From: Liolophura sinensis
Taxonomy: Eukaryota > Mollusca > Polyplacophora > Chitonida > Chitonidae
Assembly: GCF_032854445.1 (NCBI RefSeq)
Contig: NC_088307.1
Span: forward strand, 9,062,017 to 9,126,016
DNA: 64,000 bases
Reading direction: 5' to 3'
Shown here: piece after piece, positions 53,786-64,000 of the stretch
How the letters are laid out: each line of letters opens with the position of its first letter
Numbering within the stretch: position 1 is the stretch's first letter
Notes under the pieces: model-generated
Database searches by the model: none
Seen by the model: the letters and a program-made list of their open reading frames with translations, nothing else
Told to the model about the DNA's origin: nothing
Made by a program: the position numbers and the translations under genes

Positions 53786-53975
53786 AATATGAGCCAGTAT
53801 ACCAAATTTGGTATCCATGCATTAAGTGTATGATTTCTACTGTTTTCTTGTCTGAAATATGCTGTGAAAAGTTTGCCTGTTGCCATGGAAACCAGAAATT
53901 TTTAAAAACAGGCTTAAATTTAAATAGTAAGCCTAACTCACACAAACATGAAGCTACATTATTACAGTACAAGAA

Positions 53976-54052
53976 ATTTAGTGAGTGAGTGAGTGAGTGC
54001 TTGGGGTTTAACGTCGTACTCAACAATTTTTCAGTTATATGATGACGATCAA
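53976..54052 (-). repeat. tail of the second SINE family
   Basis: gtgagtgagtgagtgcttgg, ggtttaacgtcgtactcaac. Confidence 0.65.
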
Positions 54053-54059
54053 GAAATTT

Positions 54060-55860
54060 GGAACTGATGTATCACATAAATATACTATTGTCATGATTGT
54101 GTTTATTCACATTCACCAAGTATTCCTTTTCTATTCAGTTGTGATAGAAATTGCAATAAATTCCTTCAAACTGATTGCTATTTCCAGGCGGTTCCCATTC
54201 AATCGAAACAGTCCTTTTTCAAAGTAAGTATAAAAGATGCCATTTAAAGAGCCAAGGAAAAATTCACCCAAAAGATATGACACCAAATCACTTCTTCATA
54301 AGAATTTCTCTTCTTTGCTCATGGAACATGTTGAAAATACATGTAGCATATGAATTCTAATACAAAAACGAGACATGAAATCTGGATTTTTGTAATTTAT
54401 GGTAATTAAAAGATACACTGATTCTAATACACAAGGGATTAGTTGTTAATTTTTTAATATACACCTCTAACATTTAGCTTGACAATGACTCTAAACACAG
54501 TACTCTGCCATGAATTTTGTCATTTATGTTAATTAATATATGCAAACAGCAATGGAATTAATGCTTGCCATACGGATTCAACCCCGACTTCTTAATAAGT
54601 TTTACTGCCTGCAGCTTGTGAAAAACCGTGTAGAAATACGATACATGTAACTGCTTTCCTGTTATTGGACACCAACCCTGGCACTTGGGGCATAACATAC
54701 GCTTATTGAATAAATGCAATTTATCCCTTGTCTGAGATAAGAATAGTTTTGATGGAAGTCACATGACCTGTTAATTGCCTTTGAAATGAATCCCTGTCGT
54801 ACATCTAGATGGAAATTTAACATCCACTCTCTACTACTTTGTTGCCAGAAAAAAGTTGAAGTAAAGACCTTTTTGCTTATACTACAAAGTGTTCTCTTGT
54901 ACTGGTGACAATTTTGTTACATGAAATTTGTAACTTGTAAAGTTATCATAACATGTAAGTTTCATTCTCACCTGCATACTAACTCCCGACTTCACTTATG
55001 CTCCCACCACCTTGATGACCAATTTGACCTGGTCAATGTAGTTTTATGGTGATCTGGATTGGTCTAACTACTGGCTTATCTATAGACTGACTTATTGATC
55101 CATAAATATATAAATAATAATTAGTATTTTTATTTATCGAAGGTAACTTGGTCAATTTACAATGAAACACTTCTTCCCCAAGGCCTTCACAGAGAAAACA
55201 CTAACATACGAACATGTACTTCGGTCCAATCAAAAAATGATTGAAACAAGATAAAGCACCAGGTACATGAAGTTTTCAAAGAGAAACCATATTCATTCAT
55301 ACATACAAAAAGCAACAAAACAATCAATAGTACTGTCCTTGCAACAGTCCCAATCAACAGGAGAAGTAATGTAGTGGGAGATGGCCCAAACCAGATGGCT
55401 GGTACCCCAAACACAAGATAAGTAAGGAGCTTACATTAATTTATATACACTTTAGAGTGACCTTCAACAAATCCGGCAATGTCAGTAGTTTTACACAACC
55501 TACTTGACTTCACATTGTAGACGTTCCCAGTCCATGTTAGACCTCAAACTGGCAGGCTATGTAACTTGGCAAATGGCCGTTTTGAGAAACCACAGCTTGT
55601 CAGCTACAAAACAAAACACATGAACTCTGAGGTCAAATGTCACTATAATAAGAAACACGTAAGGCGATACCAATTTATTTTCGTGTTTTACGGTTGAGCC
55701 GACACTAATAAATTTTGCATAACAAAACCATACTCGGTTTATACTACAAATAATTGCAATAATGTACCTTTCGCTTCACTGAGTCACGCCCCACCTGAAG
55801 AAGCCAGAGGTACATTATTTCCACTATGCTAAACATAACAGAACAATAATCCTGGGGCAG
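54060..55860. other. no recognisable gene
   Basis: AT-rich; open frames of 60-75 codons without splice or family support. Confidence 0.35.
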
Positions 55861-55861
55861 C

Positions 55862-56045
55862 ACAAGGACCCAAGAGCCTCTCATCAATATCGATGTGAGT
55901 TCAAGTCCAGTTCTTACCAGCGTCCTCTACAAGAGGTCATACAAGAGCAGATCTGTCAACAATAGGCCTATTAATTCCCCTGGGCTCTGCCCGGTTTTCT
56001 TCCACATTTTAATGCTTTCATATAAGGGAAATATCCTCCAGTAAC
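55862..56045 (+). repeat. tRNA-derived SINE, strongly diverged
   Basis: gacccaagagcctctcatca, gtgagttcaagtccagttct and ctgggctctgcccggttttc remain. Confidence 0.65.
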
Positions 56046-57045
56046 CAGTGATCAGTGTTTGTTCTAATACAGTGACATGGGCTAAAATAAACATATCTTT
56101 TTCTATTTCTCATGCATATGGCATCAATTTTCAATGTAAAACAATCCCATGCATGATTCCACACATTGGCAGCCAAGAAATTGGCTGTGGGCTTTTAACA
56201 CTGCTGTTTCCAGAAATTTCCGACGTAGGCAAATGGCGGACGCGCGTTTCATGTGGTGCACTATAAAAATGGGACGGCTTTGAGTTACTCGGCTAAACGT
56301 GGAAGCCTACATTCGCGTAGATCCTTGCTATCGTTGCTTATTCCCGTGCGTTATCTGCCAAATTACAGTCAAATCAACCTTATTTAGCACACCTTTACTC
56401 ACATCAGCTATAACTTGATCTTCTAGAAAAGTCTTATAGTTAAATGCCTCAGACGTCAGTTTTCTTGTTGTACATACACACAAACTTACAACATTACTTT
56501 CGATTTCAACGTTGTGTAATATGGTTAAGGGGAGATAAATCGGTTTCCTCGTTTGCTTGCTTTGGTTTTAAGGGACTCCCAGTGTCCGATATATCTACAA
56601 ATTTGTTTTCGGCCATGTCTTGGTTTACATTAAAAAAGCACAACAAAAATGCTCCAAATAGTCTTTGTTAAACATTGGCTATATACAACATATAAAATAT
56701 AAAACCACAAGTAACTAAGATTAATCTAAGGTAATATAAACATTGATCTAAAAAGTGAATATCTCCTTGTATTTCTCATATAGATGTATGAACTTGATAT
56801 GCAAAACAACCTTGGTGTGGTAATGTACGGCACCCGACCTGTGCCTTATGAAAATATCATATTTTATAATACTAAACATCTAAAGAAATGTAACTGGCAT
56901 AATAAGTAAACTTAGGATGATTAATTTGGCACTGTTAGTGTCTGAAATTTCACAAAATGTGGGTAGGGTGCTGAAGAGGGATGTAGACTTACAAGGCTTG
57001 TTTTCTGTCATTGACTGCGTCATGAAGTTTAAAATTTATAAGGTT

Positions 57046-57385
57046 CTGTATGTATGTATGTATGCTTGGGGTTTAACGTCGTACTTAGCAATGTTTCAGT
57101 CATATAACGACGAGGAGTCATTAGGTATGTGTAGGCTACATATATTGCGTCTTCTGGTGGCAGGGCGAGTCCATGCCGCCACTGAAGCATCATGCTGAAG
57201 ACACCAGACATGATACCCAACCCAGTCACATTATACTGACACCAGGTCAACCAGTCATGACAGGTTTCCTTGCTCTGACCTTTTTTTAAAGTCTTTGATA
57301 TGACATAACCCAGGTTTGATTCCAGGGTCTCTCGACTTTGAGGCGGACGCTTTAACCATTAAGCCACCAAAGCGGTCGGTTTCGC
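57046..57385 (-). repeat. second SINE family, near full length
   Basis: On minus: tRNA-like head with A box (ggtggcttaatggttaaagc) and B box (ggaatcaaacctgg), body gtgtaatgtgactgggttggg type, tail gtcgttatatgactgaaaca and a TATG repeat. Confidence 0.7.
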
Positions 57386-57841
57386 AGGTTTTTTTGCCCT
57401 TGTCATTGTCTTACAAGATAATGCCATCTACTTAGAAAGGATTTAAACTAGTGTACAGTCTCGATACGATCTGTATACTCTATGGACATTCTGGGGATTA
57501 TTTTCATGCGTCCATTATTATGCTGTGTAAAATAGGGGCAAAGATAGTCACATGCAAATACGCTACATTAGGATGATGCCCTTAACGTGACTTCTAAACT
57601 TCTTTTGTTCATTTCAAGGCAACTGATTTATTCCATTATCGAAATACTTGCCCAGCTGATTGATTCGAATGCCATGTCTGACACCAGACACCAGACACAA
57701 CAGCTCCAGGGGCAGCAGAATCACTTTCAGATAACACCCACCCATTGGGTCCCCCATGCGCTCAGAAAGCCTAGGTTGTCATCGATGAATTGAGGGCCAG
57801 TTTGAAATCCCATGAAGCAATATTAGTGTCATTTTATTTCC

Positions 57842-58083
57842 TCATTTGATTGGTGTGTTACGCCATACTCAAGAATATTTTACTTATACGACTGCGGCCG
57901 GCATTAAAGTGGGAGGAGACTGGATGAAGCCCAGAGGAAACCCACGACCATCTGCAAGTTGCGCACGTGCGGCCAGAGAGGAAGTCACCATATGGGCTTG
58001 AATTCACAGCAACCGCATTGGTGAGAGGCTTCTGTGTCATTGCGCCGCGCTGGCAAGCCAACCACTTCAGTCCCTGAGACCCC
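57842..58083 (-). repeat. tRNA-derived SINE, near full length
   Basis: gtgttacgccatactcaaga through aattcacagcaaccgcattg to the head remnant ccaaccacttcagtccctga. Confidence 0.8.
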
Positions 58084-58689
58084 CTGTTTTCAGTTTGAAT
58101 AAAGAAAATCATCACAGTTTGAAAAGCTGGGCCTAGACTTAAGATTATTACCAAGTTGAAAATTACTGCCGGTCCCCTAACGTAGCAGCCTGAGCTTCGG
58201 TGTGACAGTGGAGGTAGAATTCATTTAAGTATTTTTCTGGTGTTATTTTTTTTATTCCCTACGTCATTACATGGAAGTATGGATATGTGAAAAGTCAGCA
58301 TCAGTTAACCATCTTTTAACAATAATCGAGCCGTTTAAACTTTTAAGTCAAACAAGTCAAGCCAACATCAGTCAAGTTTTGACTTTAAACCCATGAAAAT
58401 TTCTTTCAAATTCTTTTTTATTGCCTTCAAATATAAGGTTACAGTACAGACAATGGATTTCAACTGTTTATCTAAGACTTTTCCAACAATATTCAAAAAA
58501 TATCAATATATAACCAATAAATTACTGATGGAACGTTTTTTTTTTCAACCAGCAAACAGGTTTACATGTATGTACAACATTTGTTTTATTTTCAGATAAC
58601 ATTTGTAATGAATATTACTGCAATACTTGAACATCATACATCTATTTTAAAACACTGGTCAAAATATTTCAGAAATATATAAATATTTA

Positions 58690-58830
58690 TAGCTCATGAA
58701 TGTACATCTGTATAGCAAAAGTATACAATGATTTTTATCATTAATTTACATCTGTATAACAAAAATACAAAAAGATTTTTATCATTAATTTACATCTGTT
58801 TAACAAAAATACAAAATGATTTTTCTCATT
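58690..58830. repeat. about 50-nt tandem repeat, three copies
   Basis: catctgtataacaaaaatac with atgatttttatcattaattta type units, AT-rich. Confidence 0.7.
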
Positions 58831-59310
58831 CAATATGATGATCTCCCTAATGTTCACCTGAACCAGGAATAAAACATTAAATATATTTTTAAAACATATA
58901 TACATACCTTAGTCCTTAGTGACAAAAATTTTGTACCGTTAAGGTAATGTCATCCATAAATATTTCATATTTTGTGGACTTTTAGCATAACATTTAAGTT
59001 ACAAATGAGAGACAGTTTTTATAAACATGAAAACAACAAGTTTACGTGATATTAACATTAGATGTTGAGACAAAACGTTGAGACAAAAACACATTTTATA
59101 ACTGTGCAACAATTTTATAATTTTATATATGTACCACTTACAGAATTTTTGTAACCTTAGGGCAATGGCATCCATAAAGTAAACTGTTCTGTTCTGTCAT
59201 ATTTTTATCAATAATTATCATTGATAGCAGTATTAACATTTGAAAAAAACAATTCTATTAACAGAAAAACAAAATGTTCAGATCATTTATCAGAACAACA
59301 TTAGATGTTG

Positions 59311-59436
59311 GGGCCGCTTGCACAAGACGATCGTAGGTTACGTCGAATGTAACTACCATGGTGGCACATGTTAAAACACACGTTACCATGGTAATTACTA
59401 TTAACTAAACCTAAGATTGATTTGTGCAAAAGGCCC
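59311..59436. mobile_element. MITE-like element, 126 bp
   Basis: Ends gggccgcttgcacaa and, inverted, gggccttttgcacaa, with ccatggt pairs inside. The inside is nearly a foldback. No coding. Confidence 0.6.
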
Positions 59437-60064
59437 GACATTCAAATAACACTGACAAAATATTGCACCCAAGTGTTGTTTCAGAACATTACAACCTTTA
59501 CAAAATATTACAGCAAAATAACGTAATGTGTTTGTCATCTAAGGGTTACCCTGAAACTCTGGTTACCTCCACCCACAATAATAAGCCAGACTACAGGTGA
59601 GACATTTTTGGAAATAGGCAACAATCAAAGACACAAATGCCCTTTTCACCTATGTCAATTTTGTTCATAATTTCTTCAGATTTGGTGGTTGTCTCTTTGT
59701 GCAAACAAATTCATGTAGTGTGAAATGTCCCTTCGAAATGCAAGTTTCCCTCCTGACACTTGTCTGCCATGGAAGATGAAGAGAAAAAGTCAACATTGCT
59801 TGGATTTTGGGTACAAATAAAAGGGAGATTGCCAAAGAAATCTGTTGAGTAAATCCAAGATCTTTTTTGTTTAAAAACTATTCCATGTAAATAATGCAAG
59901 TCATGCCCATTTCTTCCGGAATATTTAATAAAGACCATGCATCCTGATGTCACATGTATGTTTTTCAGTTTTCAAAACACTGAAATGAACCATGACTTAT
60001 GACATTTCAGTCTTATTACAACAACAGTAATAATCATTCACAGGCAGCCAGGTTTTCTGAAAAG

Positions 60065-61556
60065 TCACCGTGAACGATTCTGCGGACAAGGTGGACAAAG
60101 AACATCAGCACCATCGGCTTGACTGCCCGTGGCGGTGTGCAGACAATGACGATGATAGTGCTGATTGCATTTCTTGCAAGGTACTAATGGCATAGAATTG
60201 TCTCTGACAACACACAGTGGACACGCAAGCTCCTCTATACTGCTACCATCATTACATCTCTGAAGACAGTCCCCCACGCAGTGTGTAGAATATCTCACGC
60301 CTCATTTCATCTGGCTTTAAGTTTTCCATCAAACTTCTTTTGGTAAGGAGTTGTCGTGCATACCAACAAGCATACACTCCACAGTTGATTGAATCCTCTT
60401 GCAGCCTATGTTTTATTTTTCGAATGCAGAAATCATTCCATCCATAATATGATAGTAGTGGGAGAATAATTTCGTTTAAGTGCTGAACAGAACATCTGTG
60501 TTCCTCGTCAGAAAACTTATTAGGGTTCAGGTAATAAATGGTTTTTTCCTTCACGTTCACAGCGACCAACATCTAATGATTACCTGTGGGGTTCCAAGGT
60601 GCAATAATCCACTGAATTGCACACAGATCTTGACCTCTCCATGTATCACCCATGTTACACTCCTGTGGAACAAACAACATGACCTGTGATAGAATGGTCA
60701 GCACACCCTTGTTCGAATGTTCCTCTTGAAGACATCTCAGGAAGGCATCAACAACATTGTCAGTCAGCCAGCCTGTTCTGAATTCACGGTCAACAGCTCT
60801 GAGTTGTTCTAAGTCACAATTTGAAAGGTTTGGCTCCAAACTCTTGATGTCCATGAAACTACAGCTAACTGAACCAAATTTGAGTGTAAAGGGAACCATT
60901 TCATTCCCGAGGTCTGGTGTGAAACTGCGTGTTCTGGTCTTTACGTCATGGTTTTCAGAAAGTTGTGTGTCAAGACTGAACATTTTCAGGTACGAACCAT
61001 TTTCTTGTTCAGTAATGGACAGCGTGTCAATGTCTCCTCTTTGCCACAATGAGCCTTCACACATTGAAGGTGGTACACCTGACTGCACCCAGGGCAACAC
61101 ATTAACCCACTGTTGTCCTTTACAAAACATATTGGACATACGGACAATTGTATGTTGCTACTGCTGAATCTCTGAAGACAGTTTCCAGGCAGCGATTCAT
61201 AAATTTCCAACCTCATATCTTCTGGAACAATGTCTCCAGTCAGAGGTTTTCCTGTAAGCAGCTGTTTTGCATACCAACAATCATAGACACCACAGCTCAT
61301 GGAATCTTTTTGTAGGCTCTGTTCTGGGAAAGCTAAACAGAAATCTTTACATTTGTAATGAGGCAAGGATGAAAATAAATACGGAAGAAATATTTTACAG
61401 TCTCCAAGACTTCTGCACCATGTTCACAGCAATTAATATCCAATGCTGTCCAGTTGGGTTCATAGGACACAAAATCCAGTGGACTTCGTGGACACTTTGC
61501 CCTCCCCATGCTGCATCAGATGATAATTCGTCCTTCAGATGATGCTTGACCTCTCT
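60065..61556 (-). pseudogene. tandem Ulp1-PHD protease locus, broken
   Basis: In transcript order: part of a first module (VHWILCPMNPTGQHW), a deletion of about 80 bases that removes the catalytic Asp region, LPHYKCKDFCLAF, the Gln/Cys site QKDSMSCGVYDCWYA, and a PHD-like finger (CPIC, CCPGCSQVYHLQC) ending in a stop at 60986. A second module follows in another frame: SFMDIKSLEPNLSNCDLEQL, GWLTDNVVDAF, then a TAG where the catalytic HW tryptophan should be, IYYLNPNKF, QEDSINCGVYACWYA, a one-base insertion in G5 near 60270, and a C4HC3 finger (CPLC, CKKCNQHYHRHC, CPPC). Ulp1/SENP enzymes are cysteine proteases that process ubiquitin-like proteins. At least four lesions mean it is not one functional gene, though the last module is nearly complete. 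Confidence 0.75.
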
Positions 61557-61612
61557 TTATGTCAGAGAAAGGGTAATCAAAATTTATTTATTTAATTAAT
61601 GGCAAGGTACTA
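61549..61612 (-). repeat. inverted copy of 63040-63105
   Basis: ttatgtcagagaaagggtaa and tttaattaatggcaaggtac are the reverse complement of the plus-strand stretch upstream of the Ulp1 exon. Together with the exon homology this shows an inverted duplication with about 375 bases (63106-63481) missing from this arm. Confidence 0.85.
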
Positions 61613-61754
61613 GGTATAGGTATTCCCTATACTACTTGTTCTATGATAATGCCTTACTGGGAGAATGTAAGGGTGTTGAAGGTACATGTATATTCTACAA
61701 TATTATACGCAAAGGGTGTTTTCTTACACATTTTGGGGGTTGGTTTTCGATTTT

Positions 61755-61872
61755 GATTGATTATTTATTTGATTAGTGCTTTACGCCATTTTAGGCTGTC
61801 ATTATGGTGGGGGAAAAAACACATAAAATCCAAGACCATGCGCAAGTTGCTGACAGACCTTCCCATATACGA
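61755..61872 (-). repeat. tRNA-derived SINE, partial
   Basis: tttgattagtgctttacgcc, gtcattatggtgggggaaaa and gttgctgacagaccttccca. Confidence 0.7.
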
Positions 61873-62318
61873 GTTGGATCTGTAACTATAAGTTTTCTCC
61901 TTGTCTGTCAGTCCATCTGTCTGTCATTTCATTCCTTGTACCCTGCTAAACTGCAGTGATTAGTTTCATGTAGTCTTACGTAAAGGTCCTATGTTATTCA
62001 GATGGTAAAGACTTAAAAGTTTTTAAATTAAGAGGCACGTAATTACAGTGAAGTTTATGAAAGCTTTTGAATACAATCAAATATGGCTGGCAAGCTGATG
62101 TGACCTACATCACTCAAGATTTTACCACCAATCTAGGTCATTCACTCGTGAAATTTCATCCATGAAATCCTGGAAAGAATTCAAATATTTGAATACTTTT
62201 AATTTTGATTCATTCAAGTTTTAAACTTACTGAATAATATTGATTTGGGTCTATCTATCTGTCAGACCAATCAAAAATATTAACCTCTTGTTTTCTGTCT
62301 GTTTTGGTTTTGTTTTAG

Positions 62319-62433
62319 ATGAACAATGGCTTGAAAGAGATTCTGCAGAACATTGAACATTTAGGAAAGACTGCGTATGAAATTGCAGACTGTATATTAG
62401 CTTCTTCAACATATAGTTATCAGGACATTCAAG
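62319..62433 (+). CDS. probable exon of the plus-strand Ulp1-PHD gene
   Basis: 115 nt after acceptor ttttgttttag, donor G|gtagat. It is open as MNNGLKEILQNIEHLGKTAY and on to SSTYSYQDIQ, a helical segment. It may hold the start codon, since ATG follows the acceptor directly. Phase 1 out fits the next exon only if an inner acceptor is used there. Confidence 0.55.
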
Positions 62434-62854
62434 GTAGATCAGAGGATTGCATGACACAGTTTGGTGCCTGCAGCTTTGTGTGATGAAATGTATAGAAAAA
62501 AAAGCCTACTTGTACCCTCTCCTCACATCTTGGTCTGTTACCAAGGTTCAGAAAGCTGACTATGAGAGCAAAGTAACCTGGCATGCAGTGCAGAATGTAG
62601 ATAAATGAAGCATATACTGGAATTCTTCAACCCTTTCAACCATCTCTGTGACAAATATTTTGAAAACATTCTGAGAGACCTAGGGGGGGGGGGGGTAGAG
62701 AAATAATTAGCACAGTTTTATGCAGTTTGCTGTTTTAGTGATACATATAAATGATTTTAGTGCCATTTTCCTAATAATTGCATGCGTAAATTACACTTCA
62801 AAAAGTGCTTTAGACATTGAAAAGGTTGAAGATTTACAGAATGTATACTTTACA

Positions 62855-63075
62855 CTTTGGAGCGCCTAAGCAATGCGGTTGCTGTGATTTATGGTCCACT
62901 CTTACTGGCTCCCTCTCCTTTCATACATGGAATGGCCTGTTAGTAACCTGTGGATGGTCGTGGGTTTCCCTCTCGCCTCTGCCCGGTTTCCTTCCACTGT
63001 AATGCTGGCTGCCGTCAATTAAGTGAAATACTCTTGAGTACAGCTTGTACCTTGCCATTAATTAAATAAATAAAT
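62855..63075 (+). repeat. tRNA-derived SINE in an intron of the Ulp1 gene
   Basis: gcctaagcaatgcggttgct to cttgagtacagcttgtacct and aaataaataaa. Confidence 0.75.
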
Positions 63076-63220
63076 TTTGATTACCCTTTCTCTGACATAA
63101 AGAGTATAGACTGTCATCTGTTATTAGTATAAACACAAATTGATAGCATGCCTAGGAATAGAATTAAGTTGTCCATGCTGGTAAATATCTTTAAGAGAAT
63201 TCTGTAAATAACTTTTTTAG

Positions 63221-64000
63221 GTTGTACAACACAGCGAGAGAGGAAAAAGAAAAAGGTGGGATTCTTTTGAGCCCTTTGCTCATATTTAGAGGTGCAAGAT
63301 GTAACCTTTTCGACCTGAAGACTCTGGATCCAGATCTATCAGATGATGATTTAAAAGAGATGAGAAAGATTGCACCAAACTTTAACCCTGGGTGGCTATC
63401 TGATAACATCATAGATGCACACTTCTTTAGTTTAAAGGAATTGCTCAAGGAAAGGAATGTGCTGGTCCTTTCCACAGAGGTCAAGCATCATCTGAAGGAC
63501 GAATTATCATCTGATGCAGCATGGGGAGGGCAAAGTGTCAACGAAGTCCACTGGATTTTGTGTCCTATGAACCCAACTGGACAGCATTGGATATTAATTG
63601 CTGTGGACATGGTGCAGAAGAAAATCATTTTCTTGGATTCTGAATACTGTACGAAAGTGAAAAACTCTGAGAAAGGCATTGAAAGCTTCAACAATAGTCT
63701 TGGAGACTGTAAAAAATTTCTTCCGTATTTATTTTCATCCTTGCCTCATTACAAATGTAAAGATTTCTGTTTAGCTTTCCCAGAGCACAACCTACAAGAA
63801 GATTCCATGAGCTGTGGTGTCTATGATTGTTGGTATGCAAAACAGCTGCTTACAGGAAAACCTCTGACTGGAGACATTGCCCCAGAAGATATGAGGTTGG
63901 AAATTTATGAATCGCTGCCTGGAAACTGTCTTCAGAGATTCAGCAGTAGCAACATACAATTGTCCGTATGTCCAATATGTTTTGTAAAGGACAACAGTGG
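63221..64000 (+). CDS. Ulp1/SENP-type cysteine protease with PHD finger, runs off window
   Basis: One frame is open from about 63256 to the window end. Seen in order: CNLFDLKTLDPDLSDDDLKE, the Ulp1 entry motif GWLSDNIIDAHF, VHWILCPMNPTGQ, catalytic HWILIAVD (His), KIIFLDS (Asp), HNLQEDSMSCGVYDCWYA (oxyanion Gln and catalytic Cys), then the beginning of a PHD-like finger (CPICFVKDNSG). All catalytic residues are present, so this copy may be active. The acceptor is either tttttttag at 63220, which is out of phase with the exon at 62319, or gaaaaag at 63256, which is in phase. By analogy with the inverted copy a second module probably follows beyond 64000. Confidence 0.8.

Overview
The window is eukaryotic: split genes with GT-AG introns, many dispersed tRNA-derived SINEs, small inverted-repeat elements, minisatellites, and one 200-base assembly gap (35813-36012). 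The SINEs (head like 'cctccgtggctcagtcggtt', tail like 'gaatattcttgagtacggcg' or near variants, then AAATA repeats) are of a kind I associate with molluscs and other lophotrochozoans. The organism is therefore probably a marine mollusc or a relative. The species cannot be fixed from the sequence.

Layout. (1) 1-14.6 kb: scattered minus-strand exons of an unidentified conserved gene, among SINEs and repeats. (2) 18.1-26.7 kb, minus strand: a well supported RNA-binding protein gene of the A1CF/RBM46/RBM47 family. It has RRM1 and an RRM3-like domain, an Arg/Gly-rich exon and a C-terminal double-stranded-RNA-binding domain, but no recognisable RRM2. Its intron 3 region holds an array of seven copies of one 99-nt symmetric exon: four intact, two with damaged 5' ends and one internally deleted. 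(3) 16.2-37.6 kb: a cluster of related promoter-like modules (long hairpin with two CRE sites, arrays of CCAAT boxes, a conserved 'cgacgttttgcct' block, then TATA). They sit in front of different minus-strand genes: a small C2H2 zinc-finger gene (28.9-29.2 kb) and a protein with two PC4-like repeats (32.4-34.4 kb), the latter partly repeated at 36.0-36.7 kb beside the gap. (4) 38-50 kb: mostly SINEs and minisatellites, with two possible small exons. (5) 49.9-51.9 kb: a 35-nt minisatellite fused to a fragment of a Ulp1-type protease gene. (6) 52-59.5 kb: small inverted-repeat elements and SINEs. (7) 60.1-64.0 kb: a broken minus-strand Ulp1-PHD locus facing an intact-looking plus-strand Ulp1-PHD gene that runs off the window. 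The two are inverted duplicates.

The most unusual items are the tandem exon array in the A1CF-like gene, and the shared hairpin/CCAAT module attached to unrelated genes, one of which encodes two PC4-like repeats followed by a possible RHIM-like exon. Splice sites and frames were read by eye; no search or alignment was run.
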